Of a stretch of 64,000 bases of DNA, positions 28,001-37,600 are shown in pieces. The translations under genes and the position numbers were made by a program. This DNA is from Patiria miniata (lineage: Eukaryota > Echinodermata > Asteroidea > Valvatida > Asterinidae), in NCBI RefSeq assembly GCF_015706575.1, contig NW_024037058.1:7813806-7877805 (forward strand). Direction: 5' to 3'. The notes under the pieces are model-generated. The model was given only the letters and a program-made list of their open reading frames with translations, had not been told where the DNA came from and did not search any database. The stretch's first letter is position 1. Each line of letters opens with the position of its first letter.

Positions 28001-29386
28001 TTCTCGTAGCACAGGAAATTTTTTTCAGACGTTACACAATGATATTGTTAACATAAAATTGTCATTTTTCATGCTTTTTTTATTACATAATAGTTTTTGA
28101 TTTTTCTTTTTTTTTCTTATGAAGAAAAATATTTGAATTATTTTATTCAATTTAAAAATATAAAATATCATGCATTTGATGCCAAAACCCAACTTTACTA
28201 CTCTGAACTATGTCAGTGGCTATTTGAAGACAGAGTTTGCATAAATGTTAATAAGTTAAATGATACTAAAGCAAAGCCATAAAATGTGAGAAAAGGTGAG
28301 ATCAGAAATGCCACTAATGTATCAATCAAAAGCCTGAAACACAAACTAAAAAACCTGTAACTACCCTAGCCCCCTTTCAAAAATGTGTTTTCTTGATGTT
28401 TCAGACCAAATCCAGCACTTTTAATTTGTCACATTTTTAAAAGGAAACCTGAATTCAGGTTAGAACCTGAAAGTGGCAACTCTGTGAGATGTTAATATAA
28501 CATAGTGTAACGTCCGAAACATAACAGGGTATGAAAATTATGTGCCAATATATTTTTTTCCAAATTTTTTTTCATGTAACTATTTTGTACTATCATCCAT
28601 TGTTTACATGCAATGAGTTTGACCCAAAAAATCCCATTCTTCCATACCTAACAAAAACTTTAAATGGTGGAACACAGTGTTTTTCTTACTATTTTTGACT
28701 TTAAGCAATGTAAAAATGATTTTCTTTGTGATAGAAACTCAAAACTTGGCATAAATAATCTCTGAACCATGCTCTAAACATTAACATTCGTTGTTAAAGT
28801 AGTTGGTAAAGTGAATATCACCATTTTGCATTAAGACATGTAACGATTTGACATTTAAATTTTTTACCCTGTTTTGGTTGACACACAATATGTTAAGAAA
28901 ACCAGAAAAAAAATGTTTCCTCAATCATTATAATTGACGCAGATAAAGCTTTCTTGCAACGCGGCGCGCGTTGTCCAACGCGAAATGAATGCGAGTGCCT
29001 CAAAACATATCCTCGTCATTTAAATTTTAAGGGGGTCTGACGACATGGCCCCGATAGCACAGAGTTTCCATGAACCGTCCACTGCGAAGAATTAGGCAGG
29101 AAGTTTTCTACACCGCCAGAACTGGACGCTTTGGAATTCCCCGCTTGTCGCCGCGCCACAAATAGATTTCGCTTTGTAATTTGGTAACATTTGACTAATG
29201 GTGGATGATTGTCGTAAAGCCAACAATATACGTCTAACTCTACGTTTTGTTGGGAAAAAGATTGTGTTGTTTTTTTAAGCTCTAGACCTAGGCCTATTTG
29301 TCATTTCATTCTCTTTAACTTACACTTACTTGAGTAAAATGTTGTATTATTCGGTCCTCCCGCAGAGCCCTGTTTGCGGCAGCCAT
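1079..29386 (-). CDS. RAB34: RAB34-like small GTPase, tandem copy A (8 exons, 252 aa)
   Basis: Exons on the minus strand are 29386-29330, 25036-24972, 23769-23602, 22360-22296, 18590-18448, 16515-16425, 3392-3273 and 1128-1079 (stop TAG 1081-1079). All junctions are GT-AG, and the frame stays open for 252 aa (human RAB34 is about 259). Visible parts: a RAB34/36-style N-terminal extension ending in a DF..AC..GKVG stretch; P-loop GSSSVGKT (res. 51-58); switch I Thr76; WDTAGQE (98-104) with catalytic Gln103; TKKD in place of NKxD (161-164, as in RAB34/36); AEYW..SALTGE (187-198); and C-terminal CKC, a geranylgeranylation motif. RAB34 is known to act at Golgi, lysosomes, macropinosomes and early ciliary vesicles. 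Oddities are P-loop Asp to Ser, KHRC after DTAGQE where relatives have RFKC, and a 13-kb intron 6. The start ATG has G at -3 and G at +4. Family call sure; orthology to RAB34 over RAB36 rests on the tail of the G domain. Confidence 0.88.
1129..3272. other. Intron 7 of RAB34-like copy A
   Basis: Non-coding. A short CAGTGGCGGGGCCAG end followed by a G run (1379-1412) looks like a fragment of the same inverted-repeat family as 29547-30515. Near 2925-3240 it matches the copy B intron. I see nothing else. Confidence 0.5.
3393..4584. other. Left part of intron 6 of copy A
   Basis: Non-coding. It holds a direct repeat of about 50 bp (3717-3765 and 4109-4160, around GGTCCAAAATTGCATACGCC) and C/G-rich tracts at 3785-3835. 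A TGGAGGA-containing block near 3655-3720 belongs to the family also seen at 36597-36865 and 47015-47285. Confidence 0.45.
4585..4892. mobile_element. 308-bp inverted-repeat element, arms shared with DIRS-like terminus
   Basis: Left arm 4585-4642 (C run, then CAGAAGTGTGGGACGAGTC, then ACTTACCCAAATAGCT) is mirrored by the right arm at about 4832-4892. The interior (about 4643-4780) matches, in inverse orientation, the right end of the neighbouring DIRS-like element at 12576-12712. It is a MITE-like derivative using or containing that terminus. Confidence 0.6.
5205..5978 (-). pseudogene. Tyrosine recombinase region of the DIRS-like element
   Basis: Contains a core-binding part (LLRGMFNERL) with PSWDLGSVLN and a catalytic part with RTKPLRG, LFITT and a THDVRA.A.S box, all usual in DIRS recombinases. 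Its presence in place of an integrase is what separates this element from ordinary LTR retrotransposons. Broken. Confidence 0.7.
6154..7883 (-). pseudogene. Reverse transcriptase and RNase H region of the DIRS-like element
   Basis: Recognisable pieces are an RT palm region with GFIINEKKS and FLGTEIDL, an RNase H start around STDASNEGCGA, and an APFWPRQPWFP motif. The last is typical of DIRS and related elements, between RNase H and the recombinase. Broken in several places. Confidence 0.75.
7927..9312. mobile_element. hAT-like non-autonomous DNA transposon with GAGACC arrays
   Basis: Ends are perfect 11-bp inverted repeats (CAGTGTTGTAG at 7927-7937, CTACAACACTG at 9302-9312). They are flanked by the identical 8-bp direct repeat GGAGTCAC (7919-7926 and 9313-9320). 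An 8-bp target duplication and a CAGTG start fit the hAT superfamily. Both flanks inside the element are arrays of the hexamer GAGACC or GAGACC/GGTCTC palindromes (7945-8070 and 9160-9301). The middle is AT-rich and non-coding, with no transposase. It is inserted in the DIRS-like element, so it is younger than it. Confidence 0.85.
9560..11464 (-). pseudogene. gag-like region of the DIRS-like element
   Basis: Lies at the 5' end of the element's coding part. It has a Lys-rich N-terminal part, a run of Pro-Asp repeats encoded by an 18-bp-like GGATCCGG repeat (10590-10720), then a longer open stretch with a helical, charged composition as in DIRS gag proteins. Fossil; not expected to be functional. 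Confidence 0.6.
12729..13555. mobile_element. 827-bp foldback element
   Basis: Two arms of about 390 bp (12729-13120 and 13172-13555) are near-perfect inverted copies around a loop of only about 50 bp, so the whole element could fold into one long hairpin. The left edge abuts the DIRS-like element's right terminus within a few bases. No coding capacity is supported; open frames across it are mirror images of each other. Confidence 0.85.
13589..16141. mobile_element. 2.55-kb inverted-repeat element with GGTAACGGAAGGAC words
   Basis: Terminal inverted repeats of about 108 bp (13589-13695 and 16032-16141) begin CTATGCATGCAGTGCATTAA. No clear target duplication is visible. Inside are eight exact copies of the 14-mer GGTAACGGAAGGAC: plus at 13806, 13985, 14184, 14198, 15223 and 15389; minus at 15190 and 15204. 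The doubled copies (14184-14211 and 15190-15217) are inverted to one another. No transposase seen. Confidence 0.7.
16516..18447. other. Intron 5 of RAB34-like copy A
   Basis: Non-coding. The part next to exon 6 (to about 16800) matches the copy B intron at 37080-37330. I see no further structure. Confidence 0.4.
20200..21080. repeat. Tandem satellite, five units of about 186-201 bp
   Basis: In intron 4 of copy A. Successive units start with CTCGAAATGCAGTATTTTGG or a close variant at 20205, 20406, 20597, about 20783 and 20983. Each runs through a GTACCGCACATG word, a CACTTCATTTCAGTATGGGC block and a GCTTAAAGGG..CCG end. Units have diverged noticeably, so the array is old. Confidence 0.85.
22685..23280. 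mobile_element. Hairpin element in intron 3 of copy A
   Basis: Arms of about 155 bp (22690-22845 and 23118-23270) are inverted copies, sharing ATGTAGCACCAAA, ATTACTGAAATTGC and AATGACCCTAAAACC. The right end carries CTTTTTTGACTCGCC, the complement of the GGCGAGTCAAAAAAGCG end seen at 39459. Non-coding. Confidence 0.65.
25200..25600 (-). pseudogene. LINE reverse transcriptase C-terminal remnant
   Basis: Minus-strand pieces read MLYKISHNL...QYLT, then DLHDRFPD, then WLWNALPADVIAAPSVDA. This is the order found at the C-terminal end of non-LTR retrotransposon ORF2 proteins, where a leucine-rich YKI stretch precedes xLWNxLPxxVxxAPSVxxF. The stretch lies in intron 1 of copy A. It is truncated at the 5' side and the frame changes between the two pieces, so it is dead. 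Confidence 0.55.
25601..29329. other. Remaining intron 1 of RAB34-like copy A
   Basis: AT-rich and non-coding. It holds a two-copy direct repeat of about 80 bp (27631-27708 and 27763-27842, around AATCCTATTGTTTTAATCC), and the word GTAACGTCCGAAACA or variants at 26560, 26725-26760 and 28507. A CpG-rich patch occurs at 28955-29160 close to exon 1. Confidence 0.4.
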
Positions 29387-29546
29387 TGCAGCAAAATGTC
29401 TGCACTTTGACTCGTACTATCGATCACGTGCTCATGTCCCTTGAGCATGCGCAGTGGCGCCAGACGCTATTTTGGTGCCAAATCATAGTTCTAATACAGC
29501 TCTGTGCCAAAAACGACTCGAGCATAGGGCGCGGCGTATATGTACG
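29387..29546 (-). promoter_or_regulatory. Proximal upstream region of RAB34-like copy A
   Basis: About 160 bp between copy A's ATG and the start of an inverted-repeat element. It is CpG-richer than its surroundings, contains CACGTG (E-box), and shares short blocks with the copy B upstream region, notably around a GGTGCC word. No GLTP-like exon follows on the plus strand, so this copy of the promoter lacks the divergent partner seen at copy B. Confidence 0.4.
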
Positions 29547-30515
29547 CAGTGGCGAAGCCAGGAATTTTTTACTGGGGGGCTTGGGGGCTGGAACATTTCA
29601 TGGGGGGGGGGGGGGGGGGGCGTCATGTAGGGGCGTCAATCGCTTCTCAAAAGTGTGGGGTGTGACATACCTTGATCAGAACTGATCCGAGCGCGAAGCG
29701 CGAAGCCCTTACGGCGTGGGGGTTCGGGGCCCGCTTAAGGGCCCCGAAAAAAATTGGATTCTAGATGTTCTGTGGTGTAATCTGAAGCAATTTCTTACCA
29801 CTTTCCTCCATGCTTTAGCTAATATTTTCTTAGCAAAGGATAATTAATATTTGAACATCGTTTTCGAGGTTGGAGTCATTGAATCGAGCTATCGATATTC
29901 TGAGCTATATATGGGCGTGGGGTTCGGGGCCCGCTTAAGGGCCCCGAAAAAAATTGGATTCTCGATGCTCTGTGGTGTGATCTGAGGCAATTTCTTACCA
30001 CTTTATCAATAATTATCTTAGCACAAAAGATAATAATTTAAACATAATTTTCGAGGTTTTCTCAGCTAAAGGCATAAGAACATTTTTTGAACATTGTTTT
30101 CGAGTTTGGAATCATTGAATCAGCTACCAGAATTCTGAGCTATAGGCGTGGGGTTCGGGGCCCGCTTAAGGGCCCCGAAAAATTTTGGATTCTAAATGCT
30201 CCGAGGCAATTTCTGACCACAGTAACCAATATTTTCTAAGCAAAAGATACATTGTAGTACATAATAGGGCCCTGTAAATGAGACACGAGTTCAAAAATCT
30301 GGGGGGGGGGGACATTTGATATTGTGTCCCCCACCCTTCAAAAAGTGTGTGGGGGGGGGGGGGGGACCACCAGTCCCCCTGTCCCCCCAGGATTGACGCC
30401 CATGGCGTCATGTAGATCAATGATAATTTTTTTAGAAACTCAAAATCTCGGTTGGGGGGGGGGCGACAAGGTTTCATGCTGCCCCCCCCCCCCCCCCCCC
30501 ATGGCTACGCCACTG
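29547..30515. mobile_element. CAGTGGCG-ended inverted-repeat element with three internal repeats
   Basis: Left end CAGTGGCGAAGCCAGGAATT (29547) and right end ATGGCTACGCCACTG (to 30515) form imperfect inverted termini next to long G or C runs. Inside are three tandem copies starting at about 29714, 29915 and 30145, each with the palindrome CGGGGCCC-N6-GGGCCCCG. No target duplication is visible. It sits just upstream of copy A's start exon. A related fragment occurs at 30766-30785. Confidence 0.65.
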
Positions 30516-32825
30516 ATTTCAAGGAATTTTAATTGGTCTATTATTATTATTTAGCTTATATGAATGGAGTAAAAAGTTTGACCACCTGTCTATAATACGT
30601 GTTCCGTGGTGTGAGCGAGCAGTGCAGTGGGTGTTAATACGCATTTTAGATTATCATTATGCGCCATGTCACGCCGGTGTCAGCTTACTGGTCCGCGGTC
30701 GCCGGTCGAAGGGTCGTTTCTCAGTGGCCATCATGTGGAAGAGACTGGAGCGGAAGACCACACACGCGAGTGGCGAAGCCAGGATGCCTTTTACAACTTG
30801 TCAAACTGTCCAATTTGATTATTAATATATTCATTCATAAGTAGCCCTTTTTTGGCCTAAATTATAACGAATTATTTCATGTTTTCTCATTTATACAGTA
30901 TACATACCAATATAAAACACAATGCAGTGCTTTGTTTAATACATAGTTTTATTCATTTAAGGACCTTTATTGTTTTATTTCCTATAGTTTTACGTAGTTA
31001 TAATTCATTATTCATTAACATTGTTTTAGTTTGTCATATTATAATCAGTTGGAGAGCACCGGCCCTCGACAGAAAGCATGTTTCTTTTTGGTGATCCAGC
31101 GGGAGCTGGTTAAATTATAAATATGAAATTGTGTATGTTTTGTCTAAAATGTTCTTGTGTATTTCTGAGAATTTAATGTTATTGTTTGTAACTGTTGTAA
31201 CAAATGTATCCCGAAAAATGGAATAAATGTAAATGAAAAAATGTAAGAATTTCTTATGTTTTTCTTTATAATCTCTATTTTTGCTACCCCAAAAGGGTAG
31301 CAAAATTCCAACTAATCATCAGCCTTTTAGGGCAAGCATGGAACTACCCGGATGCACGCGCCCCTGGGTTGCTTTCTTTTTGTTCTTTTTTTCCTCCCTT
31401 GCTTTTAGTTTTTGCTTTTTTTGGGGGGGGGGGAGGGAAGTGCCCCATTGTTCCCCGACACCGATGGAAACAGCTAATTATGCGCGAAACAACTTTTCTT
31501 ATATTTAACACCCAAACCAAACCTGCCAAACAGGTTTGACCGTTAAACTTAAATAGTGCCCTCAATTGACTGACACTGTCACCACAAAATTATGGCAGGC
31601 AATTACAGGAATGTTTTTTTTTTCCTTTAGATACCCAGTTTTATGTATTTTTATGTTTTATTTCAATTAGTTTTATGTCAATAATATGTTCAAACACATA
31701 AACACGTGAAATATAACATTACCTATAATGCTACATAGCTTTTATAGGCCTATAAAAGTACGTAGGTCTGCATGACGTTTGTACGTACTGCACGTGCGGT
31801 TTTCAAGTGACAAAAAAAAACACACAAAGATTTTGCACAAATATACGTTTGAACTATTAGGGAAAGTTATAGTCAACATAATTCTACAAATCTTAAGTAA
31901 TCACAGATAATAAAGTAATGCACGCAAAGCGTGGACACTATTTGGCAAGCTTCCGTAAACAATGTGACGTCATAGAAGCATGACCAATCAGATCACATTA
32001 TGCCAATTAGCAGACACTATTTGGCACCGGAAGGCTTTTGGCAAGACACCTGGTAGACGAACGCCTTGACCAAGGCTACCCAATGCAGAACACGTACGTG
32101 TACATGTATTGGGGTGTTGTTGGGTCACTTCGTAGTCTTGGCCCAAGATGCTAGTGGTTGTTAGTGGATGGTGCATAGTGCGCCCTCTAATAGCCTTAAT
32201 CAAGGCATTCGTCATATCCATACGTCCGTACGCGAAAGCCATCGCGGCTTTAGCCGGCATTATTAGGCGGAGTGGCAAAGCTGCAAATCTCTGATTATTA
32301 TCATAACTTTTTGGCTTCAGGCATATTTCACACCTATATTTCAGTTCAACGAAAAAGCCAATTGACAAAATGTATTCGTGTTAAGTGCTCTGCCGCTCAA
32401 ATGAACACTAACTTAAATCTGCACCTGACAAAATAATTTCAACTGTTCAATAAAATGTTAACAATAAAATTAGCTACACAGGCACGCTCCTGCTATTTTC
32501 AACTTGAGAAGAAAAATATATAACACAAATACCCTCCTTTAAAACTCAAAGTCCTACTTTTGGACATGTTTTTTAAAGATCAGTTTTGGAATTCTCAAAA
32601 CTTTGCTGAATATACAGTGTATATGAAATTATATGATGCCAAATAGAAGACCTCAAAATCTGGTTAATCTGGGATCTAAAAACATGTTCATATGCGTCTT
32701 GTAAACTTTCAAAAAAGAAGCAAACAAAACACTAACGAAAGGTAAAGCATTTTGAAAGGTAATTATTATCCCAACAACGCAATCAAACAAAAGTCAACAG
32801 AAAACGAATGTTATGTTAACGGTTA
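30516..32825. other. Intergenic DNA between RAB34-like copies
   Basis: No gene supported. A G-rich tract occurs at 31420-31436 and a copy fragment of the CAGTGGCG family near 30770. No GLTP-like exon is present where one would be expected had the divergent partner been duplicated too. Confidence 0.4.
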
Positions 32826-33290
32826 GGGTTGTGCATATACATGTAGCACAGGAACCGGGTACCCTTTTGATAAAAAATACGGATACCCAGGTACCCGTTA
32901 AAGAAACCCAAGCCAAAAACTCAAATATGGGAAGTTGCTGTTCAGATCGTTCATAAAGGTCGGCACGATAATACTATACTACCACATCGGTGCGGCTACA
33001 CGGCTGGACAGGGTGTATACAGTGAGCTCTTTAGCTACGTGGTGAAAACTGCAACTTTCACCAGCATCATAAGATGTGAAATTGGTTTGGATTTTCCCAT
33101 GTATCTTGTTTTTCATTTTGAAATTTTCCCACCGACATTTGAAACATTTCTTTTTCATTATTGACGGATAAGTAACTAAGTAATTCGCTAAGTTGATTAT
33201 GGATACTCCATTCCTTAACCTGAACACTTTCCTGACATTAACGGTCGGGAATTCGGGTACCTGGTTCCGATGCAAACAGCCCTATTAACG
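32826..33290. mobile_element. MITE-like element with TAGGGTTGTGCAT ends
   Basis: The left end near 32826 (TTAGGGTTGTGCAT followed by CCGGGTACCC) and the right end near 33245-33290 (GGGTACCTGGTTCCGATGCA, then CAGCCCTA) are inverted to each other over about 45 bp with interruptions. A partial relative begins at about 53225. Non-coding. Confidence 0.55.
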
Positions 33291-33524
33291 GCATTGTTGA
33301 ATTTTGTTGGATTCAGCAAAAAAGCACACCTGTATCATCTTTAAATTAAATCCTATTGCCTGATGCATCTAATCCGATTATATGTTGCTGAATTCAACAG
33401 AATGCAAGAAGTGAGAAGCCAGAAGAATCAACATAGAACTCAACAGAAAAAAAAACTTATTTATGGATATCCTCACTGTAGGGTTTGTTGGTTCGGAACA
33501 AGCACCTTTCATTGGTCCCAAACT

Positions 33525-34629
33525 TAGGTGTATTTATTTTGAAATACAATTGTTAAAATTTACATAAATTATAATGCATCAAAAACAATTTAAAACCATA
33601 AAAAAATATTTCAGCACAAATTATAGAGCACACTACTTTTTAGAAAAATTATAATTTTAAGACAAACAAAACAATCAACATTAAAATCTTTGGTGGTAAG
33701 TAGTACATAAAGACGAACTGCACACAAAACATGAGGCATTTGTCCAGAGATTTAAATGGTCTTAGTTAACTCAAATCCCTTTTCTGTTGGCTACAAAATA
33801 GGTATTGAAAAGTAAATTTTAAACTTTATACGGTTTCAATATTAAAGCATTTGGTAAATGTTAGTATAGGATTGGAAAACAAAATACAAAATGCATACAC
33901 TGTTCCTTCAAACAGTGCTGCAAATGATGTTGAAAAACATGGCTGGTATTTTTCAAGTATACTGGTTGGCTCGTATCCAGCGGTCCACCACCGAACTGGG
34001 CGCTGGGAAGGGCTAATAATTTCTTCTGCATGTATGACATAATGTCTTTTCAGCCCTCATTCAATAGAATTTGTTTTGAACATAAACATGGGTCAAGTTT
34101 TCAGCCTGCACCCATGACACATGCGCACAGAATGTACGTGTATCGGTTGCAGCAGTTTGCGCCCCACAATGCTTTGCGCGCCTGTGCTTCCTTCAGAAAG
34201 TTGTGTGAAGGAGATTAGCCCTTCCCAGCTCCCAGGGCGGTGGGTACGGTACGAGTACTCTAGCAGCTTTTGTACTCAACAGCGACCTCGTGTGGCAGAA
34301 GTGAACAACTTTTTATTCATGCACAAACAAAACCATGTCTGGCATGCAAGTTCTTGTACTAAACAGTTTAACATGAACTCATTATTATTTATGCACATTT
34401 AATTTGACCATTGGGTCTGGTTTTGTGCATTTGCAATCAGATATGTACAAGCTGATATCAACACACTACGGTCGTATCCATACCAAATTTGGAATTCATA
34501 AAGTTCTGGCAAAAGCTGGCATTATTTCAGCAAATTTTGGACGGTTCAAGTTTATAAAGATCCACAGAATATCAATGAGAAATTCAACACTGGTGTAAAG
34601 GAATACTCACATGATAAATTTTTACATTG
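33525..34629. repeat. Duplicated 3' flank of copy B (pairs with 1-1078)
   Basis: Counterpart of the flank of copy A, in the same order and orientation, differing by many substitutions and small indels. This marks the left limit of the copy B duplication unit at about 33525. Further matches occur inside the genes: 1129-1370 with 34680-34975, 2925-3640 with 35490-36610, and 16320-16800 with 36880-37330. Confidence 0.7.
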
Positions 34630-37600
34630 CTAGCAGCGGCACGTGGATCTTTTGGGGGGTTTTCCTGAAAATCTGGAGGTTCATTCAGTTCTGAAATCAA
34701 AAATATAGAAGGTACAATGCGTCAAACTTAGAACACAAACTAGCACACACATTCATACTTTACCATTACATCTGAGGGCGCTGCATTGTTCCTACTACAC
34801 AGCACTCTCCCACTGACTAACACACAGACTTACATGTACGTCCGAGGACTGATCTCAACAAAAGATGTACTGGTACGTTCCAAGACAACAAACATGACAT
34901 AGAATCTGTTGTTCTCTTCATATATTGCTGTTCTCGGGCTGTATGTAATGCACGTACACTATAATCTATAGACTAAGTCAGCAACTTCAATTAGAAGCCA
35001 TTACAAGGGTGAAACCATAAAAAAGCAAAGAACCTTTGAACATGCTCAACTGCTTCATCAACACTCTATCGAGGCCAAGATCGGAACCAATACCTCCAAA
35101 CGGTCAGAGAGATACTCAATCCACAGAACAAGGATCTACAATAAACTTAGCAGATGTTATCTACGATCAAAGCTCCGATGGTTTCTCATTCGTTAATGTA
35201 CGTAAGAAGCATAATATATATATTTGACCGTTTTCAAATATGAATGTCTAGAAATCCGTTTTATCGCCCCACCCAATTATTCCATTGTTAGAAAAGACAG
35301 GAACCGACATAGGTGGTGGGGTTGCCATGTACATGTATATCCAAAGCAGTTTCATTCGTCCGGAGGATCTCGAAATAGATGATGTCGAGTGCATATGGGT
35401 TGAAATAAGTGTAAACAAAGGCAGCCTGTTCCGAGTTCTATTTACAGGCCTGGCCACCTTCAAGTTGTGTCGAATTTATTGATAAACTAGGTGCAAACTA
35501 CAGTGAATTACAGTGCAACTAACTTTACTTAAGGCCAGACGGCTATTGTTGGACTCGCCAAGTAGACGTTTCTGGACAAGCCAAGGCTTTACATTGTTGG
35601 TTACCAATAGCCGCTGGCATCATAATAAGTTAACCGAGAGCCAGGACCAAGGTGTTATTGTGATAAAGATCAATTGACTAGTGTTGGACTAAGGACATTT
35701 CACCATTAGTAAGTAGGTTCGACATACGTCACAAATCAACGCCACGACGGCTAACGACCCTTGATCGAACTCGCCCAAGATTTCTGTAAAACAAGTACCA
35801 ATTGGTACAACCCCACGGCGGCCAGGTAGCAGCGAGGCAGGGTAACGTGTGAAGACGGCTATACGGCACCATCTGTGCACCCAGGCAGTACCGGTACCTC
35901 GAGAGTACAGAAAACAAGAAGGAATGGGGCGTGATCTAATATGCAAACAGTATGCAAATTAGACGCATGCACAACAGCGTTTGCAAAACCGGCCTTCAAA
36001 TGCAAAGCAGTAATACTTGCAAAGCTGTAATACTTGAGTTGTATGAATACAATATATGGCCGAGTAAAGCGTCCACCAACAAACCCACCAACAAGCAGCT
36101 CAAGCCCACGGCGTGTTCACACTGCCGTGAAAATAAACATGCCATCGCCGTGGGAAAAAAAAACGCCACCAAGAAGAGGTAAATGCTTAGTGGAGACTAG
36201 TTAAGAGGACAAAGGAGTGACTTACTAATGAGACTACGTTCGCTGGGCATCGATATTTTCTTCGACTCCAGTTCCCTGGCTTCAACTTCCCTGCTGACTG
36301 CAGCGTTGAACGCAACACACACCACACGAAAGAAAAAGGCATTGACATCCTCACCTTGGTTTGTAAGGATTTAAAATCATTACATTAGAATGATGAGTGA
36401 TATTGAATTTGTGCATGAATGGTAGGGATGCTATTTGGCAACTTGTCACTGATGTCTTGAAAATGGTAAGGACTATATGGAAATAATACTTAAGGAGAAT
36501 GGTAAGAATCATTAGCTCTGTGCAGGAACAGTTGGTGGCGCTATTCAAACAGATTTATGATAAGAGTACAAAGCATTGGGAAAGCACCTTCCGAAATCCT
36601 CCTTGCATAAGTGGAGGATTTAAAATGATTGCCGAGGCTGTATGACAAAATCATATGGGGCTGATTTTGTACGATTCACTGTGTCAAGGTCTTAGGCCGG
36701 ACCGCAGGTTATTAGTGCTCAGCCGTGCATAAATTGAGGCCTAGATTATTCTTGAAATCCTCCGCACTGCTGTAGGATGTCACTGGCTCTGCCTCAACAT
36801 ATTGACAGTATTTGTCAGAGGATTTTGCAGTATTGAGGCAGCGGTCACCCCTCCAAGGAACACATTCAAGAAACAACCCAGGGTCTAGGGTTAAAGGGGT
36901 TATTCAGAGGGTGTTTTTTTTGGGGGGGGGGGGGGCGGGGCATCAACATCGTTTCATGGGAGGGAAGTATTTTCACCAACCTGTCAATGAGGAGAGTGCC
37001 CAGTATTCAGCTTCTATTTGTTGGGCCATTCTTTTACCCAACTCGTTCGCCTTGACAAGTTGTTGCTCGGTCTAAAAAAGGGCGGAAAAAATGGGGGGAA
37101 AAGTTTGTTAAATTTTTTTTAGCAACCTTTTTCGCACAGTGAAAATAAAGAAGTAAAGTTTCATAGACTGGAAACGTTGGGCCGTACAGCTCGCCATTTA
37201 TATTTCCTTAAGCGGATGTGGTTTTCCCATTTTCTGATTGGTCCATCACTTGCATATCTAATACCTTGTTCTATCTCGACAACACAAACCCAGCATAAGC
37301 TTTACATGTTGCAGGAAATGCTCCTTTGTTATATCTATAATGTCGATGTAGCCTGTACTGCTACAGATTGTCGTAGGTTATGATGCCAATAAAGTTCAGC
37401 GCAAGAGACGCACCAATAAAACTGTTCAACTGTTCTTTAAAGCTATAGTCCATCATTTGCAGCCATCCGAAAAAGTAACTGGCATAATTATTGTTGAAAA
37501 ACATACTTGCTTGAAAGATAGTAAGTGGACTAACCTCCATGTGAGTTTATTCTTTCTGGCAAGCTGTCATTTTGAAGTAATCAACGAAAGAAGGCCTTTC

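Noticed and set aside
29374-29685. Plus-strand frame of 103 codons
   Set aside because: Antisense to copy A exon 1 and running into the G-rich left end of an inverted-repeat element.
30516-33524. A second GLTP copy expected upstream of copy A if the whole divergent pair had been duplicated
   Set aside because: None of the GLTP exon motifs (DVNGN, ALLWL, YHSWF) could be found in this interval on either strand.
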